Of a stretch of 64,000 bases of DNA, positions 56,708-64,000 are shown piece after piece. A program made the translations under genes and the position numbers. The stretch is from contig NZ_CP064689.1 of assembly GCF_023100945.1 (NCBI RefSeq), positions 9,406,001 to 9,470,000 of the forward strand, given 5' to 3'. The notes beneath the pieces are model-generated. The model saw only the letters and a list, made by a program, of their open reading frames with translations, had not been told where the DNA came from and made no database searches. This DNA comes from Bradyrhizobium sp. 200. GTDB taxonomy: Bacteria; Pseudomonadota; Alphaproteobacteria; Rhizobiales; Xanthobacteraceae. Each line of letters begins with the position of its first letter. Within the stretch, counting starts at the first letter, position 1.

Positions 56708-57574
56708 ATGAACTCCACACCTGATCCGAAAGAAAATGAACCCCGCGATGCCCTGATCGCGGGCGCCGATGAACGGCTCGCGCACGCCCACGAACAGATC
56801 AAGCGCGCGGATGAACAGCTCACGCGGCTGACTGAACAGCTTGCAAAAATGGAGCGCGATGACGCGCATCCACCTTCGGCCGGACTTGGTTCGCAAGGAC
56901 CTGGCTCACAAGGACCAGCCCCGCATGAACCTGGCCCACACCGACCCGGCCCGCAATCAACGCCACGAAGGCCGGCGCTCCTGACGCTCGTCGGTTTGTC
57001 CCTGGCGGCGTGCATCACTGTCGCTGCCCTTCTGGTTTTGCTGTTGTCCTATGGCGACGGGCCCACGCTGGTTGTCGCCCGTTGGGCGCCGCAGCCCGTT
57101 TCAACGCCCTCGTTGCCGCCGGAAAATCTGCCGTCTCCCGCGCAAGCCGCTCCATCTACCTTTCAAGTGGCCGCGGCGGAGTCAGCGCCGGCGCAAGCAC
57201 CACCACCGCCAGCAACGATCTTGGCTCAGACCGCGCCGCAAGACGCCGCGCCGACAGCACCCGCAGCGCTCCCCGATCAGACACAGTTGCTGCAAACGAT
57301 GGCGCGCGACCTCGCGAATCTGCAGCGAAACATCGACCAGCTCAAGGCGAACCAGCAGCAAATGGCCAGCGACAATTCAAAAGCCATCGGGGAGCTCAAG
57401 GCGGGCCAGGAAGAGATGAAACGCGAGCTCGCGAAAGTTACCGAGCAGAGCCCGCCCAGAGCATCACCGCCCCCGGCGCAGCCGGCTCCGGCCTTGCGCA
57501 AGCCCGAGCGGACGCCGCCGCAGGCGCGAGCGCGTCCTCGATACCCAAGGGAGTGGATGTACGACGATTGGTAG
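56708..57574 (+). CDS. Coiled-coil, single-span membrane protein of unknown function
   Basis: A 288-residue protein starting MNSTPDPKENEPRDALIAG. An amphipathic coiled coil (residues about 20-50, AHEQIKRADEQLTRLTEQLAK), a Gly/Pro/Gln repeat (GSQGPGSQGPAPHEPGPHRP), one membrane segment (about residues 90-112, LLTLVGLSLAACITVAALLV), a Pro/Ala-rich periplasmic linker, a second coiled coil (about residues 200-250, ARDLANLQRNIDQLKANQQQ) and a Pro/Arg-rich tail are visible. The layout recalls cell-envelope scaffold proteins but matches no family I know. AAGGAAA precedes the ATG; the in-frame start 56657 is less likely. Confidence 0.75.
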   Translation: MNSTPDPKENEPRDALIAGADERLAHAHEQIKRADEQLTRLTEQLAKMERDDAHPPSAGLGSQGPGSQGPAPHEPGPHRPGPQSTPRRPALLTLVGLSLAACITVAALLVLLLSYGDGPTLVVARWAPQPVSTPSLPPENLPSPAQAAPSTFQVAAAESAPAQAPPPPATILAQTAPQDAAPTAPAALPDQTQLLQTMARDLANLQRNIDQLKANQQQMASDNSKAIGELKAGQEEMKRELAKVTEQSPPRASPPPAQPAPALRKPERTPPQARARPRYPREWMYDDW

Positions 57575-57634
57575 CCCTCGCTCGGGCGAGCCTCCGTCCA
57601 TCAATGACGCCGGCAGAAATCCGCGTCCCGTCGC

Positions 57635-59110
57635 CTACTGGAACGCAACCTCGGCAAAGCTTCTCAGCTTGCGCGAATGCAGCCGTTCGCGTTCCTGGGA
57701 CTTGAGCTTTTCCAGCGCTCGAAGGCCGATCTCAAGATGCTGGCCGACGCGGCGGCGGTAGAAGTCTCCGGCCATGCCGGCCAATTTGATCTCGCCATGC
57801 AGAGGCTTGTCCGATACGCAAAGCAGGGTTCCATATGGCACGCGGAAGCGGAACCCATTGGCCGCCACGGCAGCCGATTCCATGTCGAGGGCGATGGCGC
57901 GTGACTGCGACAGGCGGCGGATGGTCGCCATTTGGTCACCGAGCTCCCAGTTCCGGTTGTCGACGCTGGCTACCGTGCCGGTCCTCATCACCCCTTTGAG
58001 TTCAAACCCGCTCAGCCCCGTCACTTCGCCGACGGCTTGCTCGAGCGCGACCTGCATCTCGGCCAGCGCCGGAACCGGCACCCACAGCGGCAATTCCTCA
58101 TCCAGCACGTGATCCTCGCGGACGTATCCGTGAGCGAGGACGTAATCGCCGAGCTTCTGCGTGTTGCGCAGCCCGGCACAATGGCCGAGCATCAACCAGG
58201 CATGGGGACGAAGCACCGCGACGTGGTCGGTGATGTTGCGCGCGTTCGACGGGCCGGTGCCAATGTTGATCATGGTGATGCCGCTGGTCGCCTGCTGAAC
58301 CAGGTGAAAAGCCGGCATCTGCGGCAGTCGCTCCGGCGGCGCGTGCGTGGTAACTGGGGCGTCGGCCCCCGCTTTGAGCGTGATGACGTTACCCGGCTCG
58401 ACGAAGGCATCCGCCACCGGATCACCGGCCGCCATGCGCTCGCGGCAGATGCGCGCGAAGGCGTCGACGTAGAACTGGTAGTTGGTAAAGATCACAAAGT
58501 TCTGGAAGTGCTCCGGATCCGTTCCGGTATAGTGGTAGAGCCGGTGCAATGAATAATCCACGCGGGCGGCGCGGAACATGGCGAGCGGCTGTCGCGGGCC
58601 GGCAGTCAGCGTGCCGTTGACGATCGCGTCGTCGATGGTAGCGAGATCTGGCGTGTCGAACAGATCGCGCAGCGGCCGGTCGCGCGTAGATATGCTCGCT
58701 GCGATGTTGATGTCGCGTCGATAGGCAAAGTGAATCGGGATCGGTTCGTCCGACTCGCCGATCTCGACCGGCACACCGTGGTTCTGCACGAGAAGCCCGA
58801 TCTGCTCGGTGAAATACCCGCGAAAAAGGTCCGGCCGCGTCACCGACGTCTCGTATACGCCGGGGCCCGAGACAAAGCCGTAAGAGAGGCGCGAATCGAG
58901 GCGGGCGTGAGTGCCTGTGGTGATCCTGACAAATGGATAGGCGGCACGTACGCGCCGCTCGAGCGGTTCGCCGCGGACATACGCTTCAAAAGCGGCGCGC
59001 AAGAAGCTGACATTGCGTTCGTAGATTTCGGCGAGACGGGCGACCGCTTCGGCCGCGTCGGTGAAGGCTTCGGTGGCGATCCGCTGTGGCGACAGGATGG
59101 TGTCTGGCAT
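57635..59110 (-). CDS. amn: AMP nucleosidase
   Basis: A 491-residue enzyme that cleaves AMP to adenine and ribose 5-phosphate. It starts MPDTILSPQRIATEAFTDA, has an N-terminal regulatory domain (YPFVRITTGTHARLDSRLSYGFV), and a C-terminal nucleoside-phosphorylase-like domain with MINIGTGPSNARNITDHVAVLRPHAWLMLGHC and the catalytic FRVPYGTLLCVSDKPLHGEIK (split) region. It adjusts adenylate levels and purine salvage. An in-frame upstream extension to 59506 overlaps the divergent gene's leader and is not used. Confidence 0.92.
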   Translation of the reverse strand: MPDTILSPQRIATEAFTDAAEAVARLAEIYERNVSFLRAAFEAYVRGEPLERRVRAAYPFVRITTGTHARLDSRLSYGFVSGPGVYETSVTRPDLFRGYFTEQIGLLVQNHGVPVEIGESDEPIPIHFAYRRDINIAASISTRDRPLRDLFDTPDLATIDDAIVNGTLTAGPRQPLAMFRAARVDYSLHRLYHYTGTDPEHFQNFVIFTNYQFYVDAFARICRERMAAGDPVADAFVEPGNVITLKAGADAPVTTHAPPERLPQMPAFHLVQQATSGITMINIGTGPSNARNITDHVAVLRPHAWLMLGHCAGLRNTQKLGDYVLAHGYVREDHVLDEELPLWVPVPALAEMQVALEQAVGEVTGLSGFELKGVMRTGTVASVDNRNWELGDQMATIRRLSQSRAIALDMESAAVAANGFRFRVPYGTLLCVSDKPLHGEIKLAGMAGDFYRRRVGQHLEIGLRALEKLKSQERERLHSRKLRSFAEVAFQ

Positions 59111-59387
59111 CGGCCTGATCCCCTGGGTTGCCGATACATATAATCCAGCCGGGCAGCGGAAGGAAATGGCCCAGCAAGGGGGCAGGATTCCTGGAATGCA
59201 ATTCGTTGTTTCGCGCACAAACGAAGCGCGGCGCAAAATGGCGCCGTGCCGCGTCATTGCATTTTCACATCCCTGTTGTGCCGTCTCGTCCCACTTGCCA
59301 ATTTCGGGAAGCGGGCGCAGCCTGCAGCCACGGATGAATCCGTCCGGGCATGTACTGCAATTTATAAAAATCAGTGGAGGAAGACGC

Positions 59388-60371
59388 ATGACGACGAATC
59401 TTTCGCGACGGTCTTTGCTTGCGCTCGGCGCCGGACTCGGTGTGGGTCTCGGTGCTTCAACGATGCTCGGCGGCAGCGCGCTGGCCAAGGCGCCAAAGCT
59501 CGGCACGCAAACGCCCTACTGGCATCGCTTCATCCTCGGCGACGCCGAAGTGACTGTGGTTTCCGACGGTCCGCTGCCGCTCGGCGATCCCTCCGGCACC
59601 TTCACCGGCGTGCCAAAGGAGGAAGTGAAGAAGATGCTGTCCGACAACTTCCTCAACCCGGACAATGTCGTGCTGGAGCAGAATTCCCCGATCGTGAACA
59701 CCGGCGACAGACTGGTCCTGTTCGACACCGGCATGGGCACCTCGAAGGCGTTCGGCCCGACCACCGGCCAGCAGCAGAAGAACATGGCGGCGGCAGGCAT
59801 CAAGGCCTCCGATATCGACGCCGTGGTGTGCTCGCATGCGCATATCGATCACATCGGCGGCCTCGTCGGCGCCGACGACAAGCCGCTATTCCCGAACGCG
59901 CAGGTCTACATCGCCCAGAGCGATTTCGATTTCTGGACCGATGAAGGCAAGCTCGGCAGCCCGCTGAAGGACTTCATCCTCCACGCCCGCAAGAACCTGA
60001 TGCCGGTGCGCGACCGCATCGTGTTCATCAAGGACAACCAGGAATTCTTGCCCGGCGTCACCGCGCTCTCGGCCCCCGGCCACACCGTCGGCCACACCAT
60101 CTTCATGGTGAACTCGAAGGGCAAATCCTTCTGCTTCCTCGGCGACCTCTCCCACCATGCCGTGCTGCTCTTGGAGAAGCCGCGCATGGAATTCTCCTAT
60201 GACAGCGATCCGAAGCAGGCGGCGAACTCGCGGGTGAAGATGCTGGACATGCTGGCCGCCCAGAAGATTCCGGTGATGTCCTATCACTTCGCCTGGCCCG
60301 GCTACGGCCACGTCGCCAAGGCGGGCGACGGATTCCATTATTATCCCGAGCCGATGAACATGCAGCTCTAG
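59388..60371 (+). CDS. Tat-exported metallo-beta-lactamase-fold hydrolase
   Basis: A 327-residue protein starting MTTNLSRRSLLALGAGLGVG, a twin-arginine signal (SRRSLLAL). The mature part has the MBL zinc site VCSHAHIDHIGGLVG (H-x-H-x-D-H), a later LSAPGHTVGHTIF histidine and FCFLGDLSHHAVL aspartate. The family includes periplasmic quorum-quenching lactonases and other hydrolases (AidC or ChnC-like); the real substrate is unknown. TGGAGGAAG precedes the ATG. A strong GC hairpin follows the stop. Confidence 0.83.
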   Translation: MTTNLSRRSLLALGAGLGVGLGASTMLGGSALAKAPKLGTQTPYWHRFILGDAEVTVVSDGPLPLGDPSGTFTGVPKEEVKKMLSDNFLNPDNVVLEQNSPIVNTGDRLVLFDTGMGTSKAFGPTTGQQQKNMAAAGIKASDIDAVVCSHAHIDHIGGLVGADDKPLFPNAQVYIAQSDFDFWTDEGKLGSPLKDFILHARKNLMPVRDRIVFIKDNQEFLPGVTALSAPGHTVGHTIFMVNSKGKSFCFLGDLSHHAVLLLEKPRMEFSYDSDPKQAANSRVKMLDMLAAQKIPVMSYHFAWPGYGHVAKAGDGFHYYPEPMNMQL

Positions 60372-60386
60372 GGAGCCGACGCCCCG

Positions 60387-60413
60387 GGGGGCCGGTCGGA
60401 TAGGCCGGCCCCC
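60387..60413 (+). terminator. Strong hairpin after the Tat-exported MBL-fold gene
   Basis: GGGGGCCGG (60387-60395) pairs perfectly with CCGGCCCCC (60405-60413), 15 bases after the stop. No T-run follows, so it may be a Rho-assisted terminator or a message stabiliser. Confidence 0.5.
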
Positions 60414-60631
60414 TAGATCGGCAATGCGCCGCCGGAGGCGCCCGTGTGCAGCTTGGACGTCTTCGGAGACTTCTATCGAAAGGACATGTCTTAGGAGCGA
60501 ATCGCGGATCGCCGAAAGTTGTTTTGCCTGAGCGAGGAAGCAGCATGAAACTAGCCGCGATCCCGTACGCGCTGCCCAGATAATGCAGCCCGAATCTCGA
60601 CAGCTTGGCACCCGGTATGGAGGCCCAGCAA

Positions 60632-60811
60632 ATGACCAAAGACTTCGTAGCTATTGGCGCTGGTATGCTCGTCGTTGGGTTGGGGGTGTGGGGCTTGTGG
60701 GGTAATCCGCACGCGAGACCTCCAGAGACGCAGGAGGTGCGCATTCTCGCCGATGATCCGGCGCTGAAGCTCATTTCCGAGAAGAACCCGTATATGCGAA
60801 CGGAGCGATAG
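60632..60811 (+). CDS. Small single-span membrane protein, 59 residues
   Basis: The 59-residue product begins MTKDFVAIGAGMLVVGLGVW and has one membrane segment (residues about 5-26), then a short polar tail (RPPETQEVRILADDPALKLI). GGAGG lies eight bases before the ATG, the best ribosome-binding site for this frame; an in-frame start at 60605 is less good. No domain or relative is recognised. It lies just before the broken comM gene on the same strand. Confidence 0.6.
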   Translation: MTKDFVAIGAGMLVVGLGVWGLWGNPHARPPETQEVRILADDPALKLISEKNPYMRTER

Positions 60812-60926
60812 GCAGCACAGGAGGCCAGCAGACAGCCTGTTGCCGGCCCTCCATTTATGTTCCCCAAACGTTCTTGACTTGCCCTCCGGTTCCCCGCTAC
60901 CTTCGATTGCGGAACGAGGGGCAGGC

Positions 60927-62464
60927 ATGGTTGCGCGAGTTTCTACCGTAGCCTTTGAGGGAATCGAGGCCCGCGCGGTCGACGTGCAGGTGCAGGTCGC
61001 GCCGGGGTTGCCGGCGTTTGCGATCGTCGGTCTTCCCGACAAGGCGGTATCCGAGGCGCGCGAGCGGGTGCGCTCGGCGCTGATCGCCTCGGGGCTGGCG
61101 CTGCCGGCGCGGCGGATCACGGTCAATCTCGCGCCGGCCGATCTGCCGAAGGAAGGCAGCCATTACGATCTGCCGATCGCGCTTGGCCTGATGGCAGCGA
61201 TCGGCGCGATCCCGCCGGATGCGCTGAGCGGCTTTACCGTGCTGGGCGAACTCGGGCTCGATGGCTCGATCGCGCCCGTGGCGGGCGTATTGCCGGCGGC
61301 GATCGGCGCGAATGCGCGCGAGGAAGGCCTGATCTGTCCCGCGGCATGCGGAACGGAAGCCGCCTGGGCCAGCCCCGATATCCAGATCATCGCGGCCAAA
61401 TCGCTGATCCAGATCGCCAACCATTTCAAGGGCACGCAGGTGCTGTCGCGCCCGCAGCCGAAAGTGCACGAGCCGGAGGCGACGCATCTCGACCTGCGCG
61501 ACATCAAGGGCCAGGAAAGCGCCAAACGCGCGCTCGAGATCGCCGCGGCCGGCGGGCATCACCTTTTGATGATCGGCTCGCCCGGTGCGGGCAAATCGAT
61601 GCTGGCGGCGCGGCTGCCCTCGATCCTGCCGCCGCTGTCGCCATCCGAACTACTGGAAGTCTCGATGATTGCCTCCGTCGCCGGCGAAATCCGCGACGGC
61701 GCATTGACGGCGCGGCGGCCGTTCCGCGCACCCCATCATTCCGCCAGCATGGCCGCGCTGACCGGCGGCGGCGTGCGCGCCAAGCCCGGCGAGATTTCGC
61801 TTTCGCATCAGGGTGTGCTGTTCCTCGACGAATTGCGGAGTTCGATCCGCGCGTATTGGATTCGCTGCGCCAGCCGCTGGAGAACGGCGAGGTCTCGGTG
61901 TCCCGCGCCAATCACCGCGTCACCTACCCTGCGCGCTTCATGCTGGTGGCGGCGATGAATCCCTGCCGCTGCGGCCACGCCTATGAGCCCGGCTATTCCT
62001 GCAAGCGCGCGCAGCTCGACCGCTGCACCGCGGACTACCAGATGCGCATCTCCGGTCCGCTGATGGACCGCATCGATTTGCGCATCGAGGTGCCGGCGGT
62101 AACCGCCGCCGACCTGATCCTGCCGCCGCCTTCCGAAGGCTCCGCGGAAGTCGCAGCCCGCGTTGCGGCCGCCCGCAACCTCCAGCTCGCGCGCTATGCG
62201 GCCGCCGGCCTGCCGCATATCCGCACCAACGCCGAAGCGCCGGCTTCGCTATTGGAAACGATCGCGCAACCGGATGCGCAGGGGCAAAAGCTTCTGCGCG
62301 ACGCCGCCGAGACCATGAAGCTGACCGCGCGCGGCTATCACCGCGTGCTGCGCGTCGCCCGCACGCTCGCCGATCTCGACGGCGCGGAAAAGATCGGCCG
62401 GCTGCATCTGGCGGAGGCGCTGTCCTATCGTGCGCTGGCCGAGGATTTGCGAAGGGCGGCGTAA
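60927..62464 (+). pseudogene. comM: YifB/ComM-family Mg chelatase-like AAA ATPase, broken by a one-base frameshift
   Basis: The first part (MVARVSTVAFEGIEARAVDV... to GVLFLDEL) contains the ComM N-terminal domain and an AAA module with Walker A GSPGAGKSMLAARL and the start of Walker B VLFLDEL. The frame then shifts by one base at 61836. In the next frame the protein continues FDPRVLDSLRQPLENGE, with VAAMNPCRCGHAYEPGYSC and the ComM C-terminal helical domain to YRALAEDLRRAA. CCGG expected in the conserved LPEFDP coding stretch reads CGG, so one C is missing. Both halves are well conserved and in order, so either the gene is recently inactivated or this is a sequencing error. ComM helps branch migration during natural transformation. 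Confidence 0.88.
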
Positions 62465-62850
62465 GCAATTCGTCGACGTATTCTTCGTCATTGCGAGGAG
62501 CGTTAGCAACGACTTGTCCGCCGTAGCTCAACGAGCGAAGGCGGACGCAATCCGTATCTCCGCAAGCCGCACTATGGATTGCTTCGCGGAGCCTGTCATC
62601 GAGCGCGCATTCGCGCGACCCGTTGGCTCGCAATGACGTGGAGAGACCGCAGCGTACTGGATACCCCCGCCTTCGCGGCGTATGACGGCCTCCTTTGCAA
62701 CTGCAACCCCGGCTCGCTTCGCCCCACTCGCGATGAGGATGCCGAGCCGCACAAAAACAACCGGCGTCAACACCGCGGTAACTAGTTTCCTTTACCCTCT
62801 GCCAACCATAGGCCCCGTGTCGCGGGCTTATGTCTGGCGAGTAGCGTGTC
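62465..62850. other. 386-base intergenic region with dispersed repeats
   Basis: Between the comM remnant and the next ORF. Contains CATTGCGAGGAGCGTTAGCA near 62489, GCAATCCG..GGATTGC and GGCTCGCAATGACG inverted parts, and GCGTACTGGATACCCCCGCC at 62650 which matches the 9313/9940 repeat family. No gene is supported here. Confidence 0.6.
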
Positions 62851-63318
62851 ATGTTGCGTTTGAAGATCCTGGCCTCGGTGGCTCCGCTGGCGATTGTTGC
62901 CCTGTTCGCACGCGGCGAGTTTTTGACGGGGCCGAGAGCCTGCATCGAGATCGCAGGCACGTCCGTCCAGATCGCCACCCTCTCCTGGCAGGCAGACCGG
63001 CACGTCAGCTTCACCGACGATCCCGCCCGTGCGACGGTACGCGTCCAGATTTCCGACAATGCGGAAGCGGCCGACTTCACCGTGATCGACGATGTCGATA
63101 CGGTCGAAGCCGGCGCCTGCGAGAGCCACGCGCCGCCACGGCTGGTCGCAATCTCCCGCACGCCCTCGGGTTCCGACCCCGTGATCTATCTTTCCCGGGA
63201 CGGACCGGCGGAGTACCGGATCTTCGTGTCCTCGAAGAGCTTTTCGCTGCTCGATGCCGCCGCCCTGATCGTCGGCGGCCGCGACGAGCGCCATCGCGTC
63301 GAAGCGGCGTTACTCTAA
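62851..63318 (+). CDS. Secreted hypothetical protein
   Basis: A 155-residue protein starting MLRLKILASVAPLAIVALFA, a signal peptide or anchor (hydrophobic to about residue 21). The mature part includes ACIEIAGTSVQIATLSWQAD, VRVQISDNAEAADFTVIDDV, a Cys in ACESHAPP, YLSRDGPAEYRIFVSS and SLLDAAALIVGG. It resembles alphaproteobacterial secreted proteins of unknown role encoded near comM and PAS-sensor genes. There is no clear neighbour link. Confidence 0.7.
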   Translation: MLRLKILASVAPLAIVALFARGEFLTGPRACIEIAGTSVQIATLSWQADRHVSFTDDPARATVRVQISDNAEAADFTVIDDVDTVEAGACESHAPPRLVAISRTPSGSDPVIYLSRDGPAEYRIFVSSKSFSLLDAAALIVGGRDERHRVEAALL

Positions 63319-63323
63319 GGTTT

Positions 63324-63399
63324 GAGCATGGTCTCCGCGCAAACGCGTTCCGCGTTTGTCGCGAGGGAAAACCGGTTTCCACTTTTCCGGACCATGCTC
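63324..63399. repeat. 76-base palindromic element with 10-bp terminal inverted repeats
   Basis: GAGCATGGTC at the left end and GACCATGCTC at the right end are perfect inverted copies. Inside are AACGCGTTCCGCGTTT and GGAAAACCGGTTTCCACTTTTCC. It lies between the secreted protein and the PAS sensor gene, a MITE-like unit. Confidence 0.75.
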
Positions 63400-63548
63400 G
63401 ATTAACCTTTCATTTACCCTGTTCTCATCGCGGCCGTTACGCGCTGAGAGCCTCAAGCACTTTGCAACGTCGGCGACGCATCGTCTGCCCCAGAGGGGCG
63501 GCAAAGCAGGCCGGCTCGGTTCAGGCAGCAAGCTCAGGGTCTTTGGCG

Positions 63549-64000
63549 ATGGGGCGGACTTTCCGGATCAAACTTCGCTTTCGCCGTTTCGGCCGCCGGC
63601 ATCCCTGGCTGACCTTCACGCTGCGCTCCTTCATGATCTTCTCGATCGTGTTCGGCGCCGCCTATGGCTTCATTGCCGGAGCCAAGACGGAAAATTCCGG
63701 CTACGATCCGCACTCCTTTGCGATCGGCGTCGCCTTCCTGTTTGCGATCGCCTGCGTCGCGCTCGCCACGTTCAGCGTCCGGCTGCGCCTGATGCGCAAG
63801 AAAATGCGCAAGGTCGCCCTGCACAATGAAGCGCTGGCCGACCGGAACTGGGAATTGCAGGAAGCCGAGCAGCGCGCCCGCCGCCTGTTCGAATCGCAGG
63901 GCGACCTGATCGTGCTGCGCGATGCCGAGGGCCGCATCACCTATGCCAACGACGCCTATTGCGAACTCGCGCAAATGCCGCAATGCGCGCTGATTGGTGG
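63549..64000 (+). CDS. PAS-domain membrane sensor, probable histidine kinase (partial, N-terminus)
   Basis: The frame from the ATG at 63549 stays open to the window edge (150 residues). After a basic start (MGRTFRIKLRFRRFGRRH) come two membrane segments (about residues 29-46 and 58-78), a coiled linker (LRLMRKKMRKVALHNEALAD), and the beginning of a PAS domain, LFESQGDLIVLRDAEGRITYANDAYCELAQM. The layout is that of PAS-containing sensor kinases; the kinase part is beyond the window. The ribosome-binding site is weak. Confidence 0.75.
   Translation, partial: MGRTFRIKLRFRRFGRRHPWLTFTLRSFMIFSIVFGAAYGFIAGAKTENSGYDPHSFAIGVAFLFAIACVALATFSVRLRLMRKKMRKVALHNEALADRNWELQEAEQRARRLFESQGDLIVLRDAEGRITYANDAYCELAQMPQCALIG

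Overview
The window looks like a chromosomal segment of an alphaproteobacterium of the Bradyrhizobium/Nitrobacteraceae type. The evidence is high GC, the gene orders lptC-lptA-lptB-rpoN, infC/rpmI-rplT-pheS-pheT, dnaK-dnaJ and hrcA-grpE, a textbook alphaproteobacterial RpoH promoter in front of dnaK, and several families of dispersed palindromic repeats between genes. The genus is inferred from style and remembered protein similarity; no search was run. One tRNA gene (tRNA-Leu, CAG anticodon) is present. There is no rRNA, CRISPR array, insertion sequence or prophage that I can see.

Layout. 1-3.7 kb: the first 13 codons of rpoN, the lipopolysaccharide export genes lptB, lptA and lptC, and an RNase D-type exonuclease, all on the minus strand. 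3.8-5.3 kb: small genes (a 52-residue protein, a ribbon-helix-helix regulator with its own palindrome, an orphan DUF3325 membrane protein) and tRNA-Leu. 5.4-11 kb: NDUFA9-like protein, undecaprenyl-diphosphatase, a glutathione transferase overlapping queG, an NTF2-like protein and an alpha/beta hydrolase. 11-17 kb: the translation block infC (AUU start), rpmI-rplT behind a candidate attenuator, and pheS-pheT. 17-28.5 kb: a TauE/SafE permease, a PP-loop ATPase coupled to a Tat-exported amine oxidase, a YiiX-like hydrolase, nikR, a divergent csoR/copper ATPase pair with an operator, an HMG-CoA lyase/CoA-transferase pair, a CysZ-like protein and endonuclease III. 28.5-32.7 kb: DUF2244, an AraC-HTH/MGMT fusion, gpmI and dapB.

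32.9-39.9 kb is the most distinctive region: a minus-strand run encoding a pure RTX beta-roll protein (36 uninterrupted nonapeptides, no Lys or Arg), its type I secretion ATPase and membrane-fusion protein, a LuxR-type regulator and an M23 peptidase. A four-copy operator-like array lies upstream and a strong hairpin separates the secreted protein from the export genes. No outer-membrane TolC partner is encoded here, so one from elsewhere must be used.

40-50 kb holds pyrF with a DUF1330 gene, an FMN reductase, a PmtA-like methyltransferase, and the heat-shock set dnaJ, dnaK, grpE and hrcA, interrupted by a secreted hypothetical protein and a Tat-exported nicotinamidase. 50-64 kb holds rph-rdgB-hemW, a lipoprotein PBP-activator-like gene divergent from rsmI-yraN-gshB, a coiled-coil membrane protein, AMP nucleosidase, a Tat-exported metallo-beta-lactamase-fold protein, a comM/yifB gene broken by a one-base frameshift, a small secreted protein and the start of a PAS-domain sensor protein cut by the window edge.
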